From the NCBI RefSeq assembly GCF_014250685.1, contig NZ_JACFAJ010000001.1:248001-312000 (forward strand): a stretch of 64,000 nucleotides of DNA, given 5' to 3'. The stretch's first letter is position 1. Each line of letters opens with the position of its first letter. The translations under genes and the position numbers were made by a program. Shown here one piece after another: positions 17,252-24,711 of the stretch. This stretch comes from Cetobacterium sp. 2A (GTDB lineage Bacteria > Fusobacteriota > Fusobacteriia > Fusobacteriales > Fusobacteriaceae). The notes beneath the pieces are model-generated. The model saw only the letters and a program-made list of their open reading frames with translations. It searched no databases and was not told where the DNA came from.

Positions 17252-18186
17252 GAATTGGTAATATAATAGAAAGGTGTGAAAATCTTCCTGTGGGGGTTAT
17301 AGCAACAGCACTAGGGGCAGTAACATTATCAACGCCGTATCATTTGATAGGATTTCCACTTGTAAGACATATTTTTTCATTGATTGGAATTGTAGTTTTG
17401 ATTTTAGCAACTATAAAGATAACACTTCATCATAAAACATTTGCAAAAGAATATGGAAATGTTGTACCTGCAAGTTTATATGGAGCATATACTATGCTTA
17501 TGATGAGTATGGGGGCATATGCATTTACTTATTTCCCACATTTAGGTAAAGCTCTTTGGCTCGTAGGTATTGGTCTTCATGCCATTTTAATTGTAGTTTT
17601 TACTTATAGAAATGTTATTAAAAATTTCAATATAAATTCTTTTGTTCCAAGCTGGTTTGTTACTTATAATGGAATAATGGTATCAACTGTAGTTGGTGGA
17701 GCTATGAATGAACCACAACTTTCAAAAATAATTTTATATTATGGAATAGCTGTATTTTTTATTATAATTCCATTTATGATTAGAAGACTTATAATGGTAC
17801 CAGTACCAGAACTTGTAATACATACAAAAACAGTTTTGATAGCTCCGATTGGACTTTGTTTAATTAGTTATTTAAATGTAATAAAAGATCCTAACAAATA
17901 TGTAGTTTTTGGATTTTATGGAATGATGTTTTTGGCTTTGGTATATGTCTTGTTACATATTCCTAAATTTTTCTCATATGATTTTCATCCTGGATTTGCA
18001 GGGACAACATTCCCGATGGCTGTAGGAGTAGTTGGATCGTTTAAGATGAGTGAATATTTAGCAAAGATTGGAGATATAAATTTATCGTTAATTGTAAAAG
18101 ATATATCTGGATTACAAATGTATATTACAACAGTAATAATAGGATTTGTTTTTTATAACTTCTTGAAAAAAATGTTTATAGATTAA
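17248..18186 (+). CDS. TDT/SLAC1-family (TehA-like) membrane transporter
   Basis: A 312-residue protein with about ten hydrophobic segments. The start LPVGVIATALGAVTLSTPYHL and the later FHPGFAGTTFPMAVGV follow the TDT family (TehA, malate carriers, plant SLAC1 channels), where the FPxA segment lies near the C-terminal helices. Family members pass anions such as C4-dicarboxylates, nitrate and chloride. Its start overlaps the mobB stop by four bases, so it is the last gene of the nitrate-reductase-like operon. No NarK- or FocA/NirC-type gene is present, which makes nitrate or nitrite movement a reasonable guess. AGGAGG precedes the ATG. Confidence 0.8.
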   Translation: MRIGNIIERCENLPVGVIATALGAVTLSTPYHLIGFPLVRHIFSLIGIVVLILATIKITLHHKTFAKEYGNVVPASLYGAYTMLMMSMGAYAFTYFPHLGKALWLVGIGLHAILIVVFTYRNVIKNFNINSFVPSWFVTYNGIMVSTVVGGAMNEPQLSKIILYYGIAVFFIIIPFMIRRLIMVPVPELVIHTKTVLIAPIGLCLISYLNVIKDPNKYVVFGFYGMMFLALVYVLLHIPKFFSYDFHPGFAGTTFPMAVGVVGSFKMSEYLAKIGDINLSLIVKDISGLQMYITTVIIGFVFYNFLKKMFID

Positions 18187-18245
18187 AAAAATCCCATTCA
18201 ATTAACTTCTAATTTAGGTTAATTGGATGGGATAAGTTATTTTTA
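18184..18245. terminator. terminator between the TDT gene and mgtE
   Basis: A 16-base inverted repeat, ATCCCATTCAATTAAC at 18191-18206 with GTTAATTGGATGGGAT at 18218-18233, contains one G-T pair. A run of A lies before it, giving a U-run for the minus strand. It can end mgtE transcripts and, more weakly, the molybdenum operon on the plus strand. Confidence 0.8.
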
Positions 18246-19577
18246 AATATCTAGTAACAGTTTAGCAAAATAGAAATATATGAATAACGCTAGTGCATCA
18301 ACAATTGTAGTTACAAGAGGTCCAGCCATGATAGCAGGATCTAATTTTAATCTCTTTGCACCAAGGGGAAGTAAACCACCTACAAGTTTAGCTAAAACTA
18401 TAGTGAAAAATAAAGTAGAAGATACCACAATAGAGATTCTATAGTCTGTTTTAATTAAATAAAACATTCTAATGAAATTGATTGATGCCAATCCAAATCC
18501 TACTAGTAAACTTACACGAAATTCCTTCCAAACTACTTTTAAGTAGTCCTTCATTTCTATATGTCCTAAGGCCATACCTCTGATTATAAGAGTGGATGAT
18601 TGAGAACCAGCATTTCCACCAGTATCCATCAACATAGGAATAGATGCAGCTAAAACTACCATAGACTCAAGAATACCCTCATATTTGCTTATAATTGCTC
18701 CTGTAAATGTAGCAGAGACCATTAGAACAAGAAGCCAAAGCAAACGATGTTTAGATAGAGAAAGAACACTACTTTCAAGATATTCCTCTTTGGATGGAGT
18801 TAAAGCAGCCATTTTTTGGAAATCTTCAGTATTTTCTTCTTCGATGGCATCTACAGCATCATCTATTGTTATGATTCCTACAAGTTTTTCTTCTTTATCA
18901 ACAACTGGAAGAACTAATAAATCGTATTTTTTAAAAAGTTCAAGAGCTTTTTCACGATTTTCATATGTATGTATTGAAATAACATTATTTTTCATAATAT
19001 CAGAAATAGTTTCATTATCTTTTGCCAATAGAAGATCTCTTAGGGAAACAACACCTTCTAATTGTCTGGAGTTGCTTGTAACATAAGAAGAGTCAATACT
19101 CTCACTATTTGTTCCAACATCTCTTATATACTTTATGGCCTCTTTTACAGTCCATTCTTTTTTCATTGATATATACTCAACTGTCATTAGACTTCCAGCA
19201 GAATCTTCATTATAAGAAAGAAGTTGGTTGATAAGTATTCTTTCTTCCTCTGTACTATTTGCTAAAATTCTTTTTACGACATTAGCTGGCATTTCTTCAA
19301 CGAAATCTACAATATCATCTAAAAAAAGTTCGTCCAAAATTTCTTTTAATTTTTTATCTTGAATAGAGTCTACAATTTCTCTTTGTTTTGCAGATGAAAG
19401 ATGTGAAAATACTTCAGCTGAAACATCTTTGTTCAATAGTCTAAAAATTATAAGAATACTTTCATTATTTTCTTCGATAAAATCAGCTATATCGACTGCT
19501 TTAGAGTCGTTTAAAAATGTTTTTAACTGAAAATAATTTTTAGTAACCAAAAAATGGTCAATTTGTTTTTTTAACAT
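18243..19577 (-). CDS. mgtE: MgtE-type magnesium transporter
   Basis: A 444-residue Mg2+ channel. The order is an N-terminal superhelical domain (DIADFIEENNES, EIVDSIQDKKLKEIL, DDIVDFVEEMPANVVKRIL), two CBS repeats at about residues 130-250 (MTVEYISMKKEWTVKEA; LPVVDKEEKLVGIITIDDA), and a C-terminal domain of five membrane helices with the pore signature IPMLMDTGGNAGSQSSTLII. The cytoplasmic domains act as an Mg2+ sensor in the family. The Shine-Dalgarno sequence GGGAGG is buried in a hairpin directly before the ATG. A leader of about 120 bases precedes it, so translation is probably controlled as well. Confidence 0.95.
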   Translation of the reverse strand: MLKKQIDHFLVTKNYFQLKTFLNDSKAVDIADFIEENNESILIIFRLLNKDVSAEVFSHLSSAKQREIVDSIQDKKLKEILDELFLDDIVDFVEEMPANVVKRILANSTEEERILINQLLSYNEDSAGSLMTVEYISMKKEWTVKEAIKYIRDVGTNSESIDSSYVTSNSRQLEGVVSLRDLLLAKDNETISDIMKNNVISIHTYENREKALELFKKYDLLVLPVVDKEEKLVGIITIDDAVDAIEEENTEDFQKMAALTPSKEEYLESSVLSLSKHRLLWLLVLMVSATFTGAIISKYEGILESMVVLAASIPMLMDTGGNAGSQSSTLIIRGMALGHIEMKDYLKVVWKEFRVSLLVGFGLASINFIRMFYLIKTDYRISIVVSSTLFFTIVLAKLVGGLLPLGAKRLKLDPAIMAGPLVTTIVDALALFIYFYFAKLLLDI

Positions 19578-19711
19578 TTTGCCTCCCTGTTTAAGGAAGC
19601 AAAAAATATAACAGCCCCCTTAAATCATCTATTTAATTTTTTTAACAAGCGTTGGGGATAACTGTCCATATTTAGATCTCTCCTTTATTAAAATGTTTGC
19701 CATTAATTATA
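19578..19711 (-). promoter_or_regulatory. structured leader RNA and promoter of mgtE
   Basis: On the minus strand a TATAAT box (19706-19711) lies about 120 bases before the mgtE ATG. Two structures follow. The first pairs ACAG (plus-strand ctgt, 19662-19665) and CCCC (gggg, 19654-19657) with GGGG and CTGT (cccc and acag, 19611-19618). The second, next to the start codon, pairs TTGCTTCC (19595-19602) with GGAGGCAA (19579-19586) through eight pairs including one G-U, hiding the ribosome site. I cannot match it to the M-box, yybP-ykoY or NiCo riboswitches from memory. Confidence 0.6.
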
Positions 19712-19735
19712 ACATTAAAATGATTATAGATAAAG

Positions 19736-19778
19736 AAAAAAATCTCTTTTACATTTTATATGTAGAAGAGATTTTTAA
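19736..19778 (-). terminator. intrinsic terminator after hsp20
   Basis: AATCTCTT at 19741-19748 pairs with AAGAGATT at 19766-19773, extended by TACA and TGTA. An A-run before it gives the U-run on the minus strand. The hairpin lies 12 bases after the hsp20 stop. Confidence 0.75.
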
Positions 19779-19789
19779 TTTATTTGGGG

Positions 19790-20206
19790 TTATTTAATTT
19801 CTATGTTTTTTGTTTCTTCCTTTTTACTATGATCTTTTGGAAGTTTAAGTGCCAAAATACCATTTTCAAAATTAGCTGTTATTTGATCTCTTAAAACATC
19901 AGAAGGAATAGTAGTAGTTCTTTTAAATGAACGATACACAAATTCTTTCTTTGTAAAATCTTTTTTATTTTCTTCTTTATTTTCTTCATAGTCATAACTT
20001 ATAGTTAATGAATCTCCAGTTATAGCAATTTTTATATCGTCTTTTGGTATACCAGGAGCACACACATCAATTTCATATTCATTGTCATTCTCTAGAAGAT
20101 TAACAGAAGGAATAACATTTTTTTTAAAAGGTTCTAAAGCACGTTTGTCATCAAAAAAGTCAGAGAAAAAATTTAAAAAATTATCATTTTTTTTGGTAAG
20201 TTGCAT
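19790..20206 (-). CDS. Hsp20/alpha-crystallin small heat-shock protein
   Basis: A 138-residue cytoplasmic holdase. The alpha-crystallin domain covers about residues 33-130: VNLLENDNEYEIDVCAPGIPKDDIKIAI, LTISYDYEE, then FVYRSFKRTTTIPSDV and ENGILALKLPKD, the family A-x-x-x-n-G-v-L-x-x-x-x-P motif. The C-terminal IEIK supplies the usual I-x-I contact. The N-terminal region NFLNFFSDFFDD is a short phenylalanine-rich arm. AGGTGATTT precedes the ATG on the minus strand. I see no CIRCE element upstream. Confidence 0.92.
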   Translation of the reverse strand: MQLTKKNDNFLNFFSDFFDDKRALEPFKKNVIPSVNLLENDNEYEIDVCAPGIPKDDIKIAITGDSLTISYDYEENKEENKKDFTKKEFVYRSFKRTTTIPSDVLRDQITANFENGILALKLPKDHSKKEETKNIEIK

Positions 20207-20281
20207 TTGAAATCACCTCTAAAAAATATTTTATTAAATCTATAAAAAAATATACTCTAGAAAATGATTATATCCTTTATT

Positions 20282-21610
20282 TTATAAAAAAATAAAATAA
20301 CCTAAAAGAGGAATGCTTAAAATTAATATAGGTAAATTTAAATCTTTAGCTTTTCCAGTTACGATTTTCACTACGATATGAGAAAGTATTCCGATACTCA
20401 TTCCAGTAGCCATATTATCAGTAAATATTGTAAACATAATTGTTATAGCTGCAGGAACAAATTCTGTTAAATCTTCCATATCTATAAACTTGATACTTGT
20501 CATCATAAGAATTCCAATAAAAATAAGAGCCGGAGCTGTTGCTGCAGATGGAATTATATAAACTATTGGGGTTATAAATATTGTAAGTAGAAAACAAATA
20601 CCAGTTGTAACAGCAGTTAGTCCAGTTCTTCCGCCCTCTTCTACTCCAGCTGCAGATTCAAGAAAAGTAGTTATTGTAGTAGAACCTATTACTGCACCTA
20701 AAATTGTTGCTATTGAATCTACAAGAAAAGGTTTGTCTATTTCTGGAAGATTTCCATTCTCATCAAGAAGATTGGCTTTTGATGATACTCCTAAAAGTGT
20801 TCCTAATGTAGAGAAAAAATCTCCTACAAAGAATGTAAAAATAAGTGGGAAAAATGCTAGTTTTAATGCTCCAAGTATGTCTAACTTAAAAGCAATAGGC
20901 ATAATTGAAGGTGGCATTGAAAAGAAACTACTAGGGATGTTTGTAATTCCAAAAGGAATCCCTAAAATTGTTGTAGTTAAAATTCCTATTAAAACACCAC
21001 CTTTTACCTTATTAAGAACTAAGGCGATTGTAATTACAAGCCCAGTTAAAGATAAAAAGGTAACGGGATCTTTTAAACTTCCCATCTGGATAGTTCCATT
21101 AACTATTGTCATTAAGTTTCCATTTTTAAATCCAACCATTGCTATAAAGAAACCAACTGCAACTCCAATAGCAAATTTTAGATTTCTAGGAATAGCTTTA
21201 ACTATAATTTCACGAAGACCAAATAGAGTCAAAATTAAAAAGCCTATTCCTGATAGGAAAACCATTCCAATTCCAATTTCCCAAGTTACCATTCCCCCAG
21301 CAACTAAGGTATAGGCAAAGAAGGCATTTCCACCCATAGCTGGAGCCATTGCAAATGGACGATTAGTATAAAGACCCATTATGATTGAGAAAATAGCCGA
21401 TAAGATTGCAGTAACAATAGTTACAGCACCTGTATCCATTCCAGCTGCTCCCATAAATATAGGTTGAACTATTAAAATGTAGGCCATTGTCATAAAAGTT
21501 GTAATTCCCGCAGTTATTTCTGTAGAGATTGAACTATTATTTTCACTAAGCTTAAAATATCTATCAACGTAGCTTAGAAATCCGTTGTTGTTTATTGTAA
21601 TATTTTCCAT
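20282..21610 (-). CDS. NCS2-family purine permease (AzgA/PbuG-like)
   Basis: A 442-residue carrier with 12-14 membrane segments that takes up hypoxanthine, guanine or adenine with protons. Family motifs include ITAGITTFMTMAYILIVQP near residue 29, AMAPAMGGNAFFAYTLV near 88, and TTITTFLESAAGVEEGGRTGLTAV near 313, which is diagnostic for the AzgA/PbuG branch. AGGAGG precedes the ATG. It has its own strong minus-strand promoter with a repeated 12-base element, described separately. No purine riboswitch is seen in the short leader. Confidence 0.92.
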   Translation of the reverse strand: MENITINNNGFLSYVDRYFKLSENNSSISTEITAGITTFMTMAYILIVQPIFMGAAGMDTGAVTIVTAILSAIFSIIMGLYTNRPFAMAPAMGGNAFFAYTLVAGGMVTWEIGIGMVFLSGIGFLILTLFGLREIIVKAIPRNLKFAIGVAVGFFIAMVGFKNGNLMTIVNGTIQMGSLKDPVTFLSLTGLVITIALVLNKVKGGVLIGILTTTILGIPFGITNIPSSFFSMPPSIMPIAFKLDILGALKLAFFPLIFTFFVGDFFSTLGTLLGVSSKANLLDENGNLPEIDKPFLVDSIATILGAVIGSTTITTFLESAAGVEEGGRTGLTAVTTGICFLLTIFITPIVYIIPSAATAPALIFIGILMMTSIKFIDMEDLTEFVPAAITIMFTIFTDNMATGMSIGILSHIVVKIVTGKAKDLNLPILILSIPLLGYFIFL

Positions 21611-21623
21611 CTAACCTCCTAAA

Positions 21624-21665
21624 ATTTCACAAAATATTGTATCCTAATTTCACAAAACTGTCAAT
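21624..21665 (-). promoter_or_regulatory. purine permease promoter with duplicated operator-like element
   Basis: On the minus strand TTGACA (21660-21665) and TACAAT (21637-21642) are 17 bases apart. The 12-mer TTTTGTGAAATT occurs twice, exactly 23 bases apart: once inside the promoter spacer (21647-21658) and once just after the -10 box (21624-21635). Two identical sites on one helix face over a promoter look like a repressor operator. Confidence 0.65.
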
Positions 21666-21774
21666 TAATTAAGTTATATCAAACTTAATGTAAATAAATT
21701 GTAAAAATGACTTTAGAAAAACTAGATTTTAGGATATAATCGCATATAAGAATTAAAAGAGGAGGGATTAATAA

Positions 21775-22476
21775 ATGATTAAATTTGCACATAGAGGGGC
21801 ATCTGGATATGCACCTGAGAATACATTAGGTTCAATAAAAAAAGCAGTTATGATGGGAGCAAAAGCTTTTGAAATAGATGTACAATTAACTAGAGATAAT
21901 GAAGTTGTGGTTTATCATGATTACTCATTAGGAAGAGTATTTGCTGGAGAAGGAAATATTAAAGATAACTATTTGAAAGAATTAAGATTTCTTCCAATTA
22001 AGAATAATTTTTCTGAAGAGTTTTCTTCTGAGGTATTCCCAGTATTAAAAGAAGTTTTAGAAATAATTCCTAAAGAGAGTATTTTAAATATAGAACTTAA
22101 AGCCATAGATTCTGAAAAAAGAGAAATTGAAGATTATATATTAAAAAATATAGAATCATTTCCAAAAGAAAATATATTGTTTTCATCTTTCAACCATGAA
22201 ATATTAAAGAGAATATCTGAAAAGGATAAGGAGTTAAAAATTGGATTATTATTCGAAGAGCTTCCCGATAACCTAGAGGAATATATTAATGAAAGTAAAA
22301 TAAAACCATATAGTATTAATCCCAGTGCAAAATTTTTAACAGAAGAAAAAGTAAAAGATATAAAGAAATTAGGATATAAAACTTTTGTGTATACAGTCAA
22401 TGATGTAGAGAGTTTTGAAAAGCTTAAAAAATATGAAGTAGATGGTATTTTTACAGATTATTTAGATAGATTTTAA
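21775..22476 (+). CDS. glycerophosphodiester phosphodiesterase
   Basis: A 233-residue GDPD-family enzyme that splits glycerophosphodiesters into an alcohol and glycerol 3-phosphate. The family start FAHRGASGYAPENTLGSIKKA holds the catalytic His and the Arg. The metal ligands EIDVQLTRDNEVVVYHD follow, and the later LNIELKA, SSFNHEIL, TVNDVESFEKL and DGIFTDYLDRF motifs complete the barrel. No signal peptide is present, so it is cytoplasmic. GAGGAGGG lies before the ATG. It is a single-gene unit closed by a strong terminator. Confidence 0.94.
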   Translation: MIKFAHRGASGYAPENTLGSIKKAVMMGAKAFEIDVQLTRDNEVVVYHDYSLGRVFAGEGNIKDNYLKELRFLPIKNNFSEEFSSEVFPVLKEVLEIIPKESILNIELKAIDSEKREIEDYILKNIESFPKENILFSSFNHEILKRISEKDKELKIGLLFEELPDNLEEYINESKIKPYSINPSAKFLTEEKVKDIKKLGYKTFVYTVNDVESFEKLKKYEVDGIFTDYLDRF

Positions 22477-22523
22477 AATAAAGATAGGAGACTAAATTTT
22501 TTATTGTCTCCTATCTTTATTTT
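22477..22523. terminator. bidirectional terminator between GDPD and the PTS gene
   Basis: A perfect 16-base inverted repeat, AATAAAGATAGGAGAC at 22477-22492 with GTCTCCTATCTTTATT at 22506-22521, is followed by T residues. It lies between two convergent genes and can serve both. Confidence 0.88.
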
Positions 22524-22530
22524 GTATTTA

Positions 22531-24021
22531 TTATTGTTTTTCTACAATATTTTTTATATCATTCGCTATGAACTGAGCTTTTGCCCCGAATATAGCTTGG
22601 ACACCGTGTTCTCCGACTTTTAATACTCCATTAGCACCAAGTCTTTTTAATTCTTTATCATCCACCATAGATGTGTTTTTAACTTCCATTCTAAGTCTTG
22701 TAATACAGGCATCGGTAGAAACTATATTTTCTTTACCACCTAATGCGTTTATAACTAATACTGCAAGCTCTTCATTTCCTAAAGAAACTTCCTGTGTATC
22801 GTTAGGATCTACAATTTCTCTACCTGGAGTCATTAAATTAAATTTTCTAATGAAAAATCTAAAACCAAAGTAATAAATAACTGCAAATCCTGCACCAACA
22901 ACAAGTACCATTGGCCAATTTGTTTGAAAGCCTTCGGTAGATGGCAAAATTCCAAAGATTGTATAATCAATAACTCCTCCTGAAAAAGTCATTCCAATTC
23001 TAACTTTAAACATATTCATTAGCATAAAGGATAACCCCGCAAAAATACAATGTAGTCCATAAAGAATAGGAGCAACAAAAAGAAATGAAAATTCAAGTGG
23101 TTCAGTTATTCCAGTTAAAAAAGAAGTAAGAGCAGCTGAAAATAAGATACCACCGGCAATTTTTTTATTTTCAACCCTAGCTTCGTTATACATTGCAAGA
23201 GCAGCCGCAGGAAGACCAAACATCATGAATGGAAATTTTCCAGCCATAAATTTTCCAGCTCCATCATAAGTGGCTGAACTAAAATTAGTAACACCATCTT
23301 TTAACATAGCAAACCAAATAGCTTGGTCACCAGTTATTACTTGTCCTGTTGAAGTCGTATAGTTTCCAAACTGGAACCAGAAAGGTGCATAGAAGATATG
23401 GTGAAGTCCAAAAGGTATTAAAGCTCTTTCAACAACTCCAAAAATAAACGTTGAAACATTAGTATTGGTTTCATTAGCTAAAAATGATAGTTTTTCTAAA
23501 CCAAATTGGACAGGTTGCCAGATATAAGGCATTGCAAGTCCAACTAAAAATGCTGCAATTGCTGTCATGATTGGAACTAGTCTTTTTCCTGCGAAGAAAC
23601 CTAAAAAAGGTGGGAGTTCAGTCTGATAGAATTTTTTATAACATATAGCGGCAATAATACCTGCTATAAGACCTCCAAAAACACCAGTTTGAAGAGTCGG
23701 AATACCTAGAACAGTAGCATATGCTAAATCTTTAGCAGCAATTCCAGCTTCGGCATTCGTTAAGATTCCCATTGTAACGTTCATAATTAGAAGAGCAACA
23801 GTAGCAGCCAAGGCCGCAATCCCATCTCCACCTACAAGTCCTATAGCAGATCCAATTGCAAATAGTAGTGGAAGATTAGAAAAAATTATTCCACCAGCTT
23901 GCTCCATAAGTGGAATTTGTAGTTTACTTCCAAAAGCTAGAAATAACCCAGCAGCTGGAAGTATTGCAACTGGTGTCATTAATGCTTTTCCTATTTTTTG
24001 CATTTCAGAAAATAGTTTCAT
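22531..24021 (-). CDS. PTS permease EIICB, glucose-type
   Basis: A 496-residue sugar transporter-kinase with a IIC membrane domain (residues about 1-400) and a IIB domain (about 415-496) but no IIA, so it borrows IIA from elsewhere. The start [53 protein letters not shown] and [18 protein letters not shown] are typical of the glucose/glucosides branch. The IIB active cysteine lies in [13 protein letters not shown]. The wording is closest to PtsG-type glucose carriers, though MalX-type maltose carriers are similar. AGGTAGAATT precedes the ATG on the minus strand. A palindrome lies over its -35 region. Confidence 0.88.
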   Translation of the reverse strand: MKLFSEMQKIGKALMTPVAILPAAGLFLAFGSKLQIPLMEQAGGIIFSNLPLLFAIGSAIGLVGGDGIAALAATVALLIMNVTMGILTNAEAGIAAKDLAYATVLGIPTLQTGVFGGLIAGIIAAICYKKFYQTELPPFLGFFAGKRLVPIMTAIAAFLVGLAMPYIWQPVQFGLEKLSFLANETNTNVSTFIFGVVERALIPFGLHHIFYAPFWFQFGNYTTSTGQVITGDQAIWFAMLKDGVTNFSSATYDGAGKFMAGKFPFMMFGLPAAALAMYNEARVENKKIAGGILFSAALTSFLTGITEPLEFSFLFVAPILYGLHCIFAGLSFMLMNMFKVRIGMTFSGGVIDYTIFGILPSTEGFQTNWPMVLVVGAGFAVIYYFGFRFFIRKFNLMTPGREIVDPNDTQEVSLGNEELAVLVINALGGKENIVSTDACITRLRMEVKNTSMVDDKELKRLGANGVLKVGEHGVQAIFGAKAQFIANDIKNIVEKQ

Positions 24022-24040
24022 AATTCTACCTCCATAAAAA

Positions 24041-24074
24041 ATTATAAATCTAAAAATGATATTCTATATAGAAT
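24041..24074 (-). promoter_or_regulatory. PTS gene promoter region with 14-base palindrome
   Basis: On the minus strand TATAAT lies at 24041-24046, 20 bases before the start codon. The perfect palindrome ATTCTATATAGAAT (24061-24074) covers the place where the -35 box would sit, and no good TTGACA is there. This suggests an activator- or repressor-controlled promoter. Confidence 0.5.
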
Positions 24075-24159
24075 TGATATTTCATTCATTTTATTGTAAA
24101 AAAAACTTCTAAAGGGTATAATTCGATTAGGTAGAAATAAAAATTTAAAGGAGGAAAAA

Positions 24160-24711
24160 ATGTTTGGAATAATAATTTTAATTTTAATTGTAATTATAGT
24201 AATCATGGGTATATCAATCTATAACAAATTAGTAAAAGAGAAAAACTATGTAGATGAGGCTTTCTCAACAATAGACGTATATTTAAAGAAAAGATATGAC
24301 TTAATTCCTAATCTAGTATCCACAGTAAAAGGATACAAAGATTATGAAGGAGATACATTGACTAGGGTAATAGAAGCTAGAAATAGATACATGTCTGCGA
24401 CTACACCAGAAGAAAAAATAGCTAATGAAAATATGATAACAGGTGCACTAACTAAATTGTTTGCTCTTACAGAATCTTATCCAGAACTTAAAGCAAATCA
24501 AAATTTTATGCAGTTACAAGATGAACTTGTAAAGTTAGAAAGTGAAATTTTACAATCTAGAAAATATTATAACGGTACTGTTAGAAATTACAATACTCTT
24601 TGTCAAACATTCCCAGCAGTAATATTTGCAAGAATTTTCGGATTTACAAATTATCCATATTTTAAAGTAGAAAATGAAGAAGAAAAGAAAAATGTTAAAG
24701 TGGAGTTTTAG
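24160..24711 (+). CDS. lemA: LemA family protein
   Basis: A 183-residue protein with one N-terminal membrane helix (MFGIIILILIVIIVIMGISI) and a helical domain. The family pattern is clear: YNKLVKEKNYVDEAFSTIDVYLKKRYDLIPNLVSTVKGY, then YPELKANQNFMQLQDELVKLE and RKYYNGTVRNYNTLCQTFPAV. The function of LemA is still unsettled; it is often encoded with DUF2207 proteins, as here. AAAGGAGG precedes the ATG. Its 3' end overlaps the DUF2207 gene. Confidence 0.93.
   Translation: MFGIIILILIVIIVIMGISIYNKLVKEKNYVDEAFSTIDVYLKKRYDLIPNLVSTVKGYKDYEGDTLTRVIEARNRYMSATTPEEKIANENMITGALTKLFALTESYPELKANQNFMQLQDELVKLESEILQSRKYYNGTVRNYNTLCQTFPAVIFARIFGFTNYPYFKVENEEEKKNVKVEF

Noticed and set aside
19578-19711. M-box, NiCo or yybP-ykoY riboswitch upstream of mgtE
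   Set aside because: The conserved core sequences of these classes that I can recall are not present, so only a generic structured leader is reported.
20207-20281. CIRCE heat-shock operator upstream of hsp20
   Set aside because: The TTAGCACTC/GAGTGCTAA dyad is absent.
20733-21314. A 193-residue plus-strand frame opposite the purine permease gene
   Set aside because: It is the complement of a well-supported NCS2 permease, rich in Lys and Pro as expected for an antisense shadow, with no start signal.
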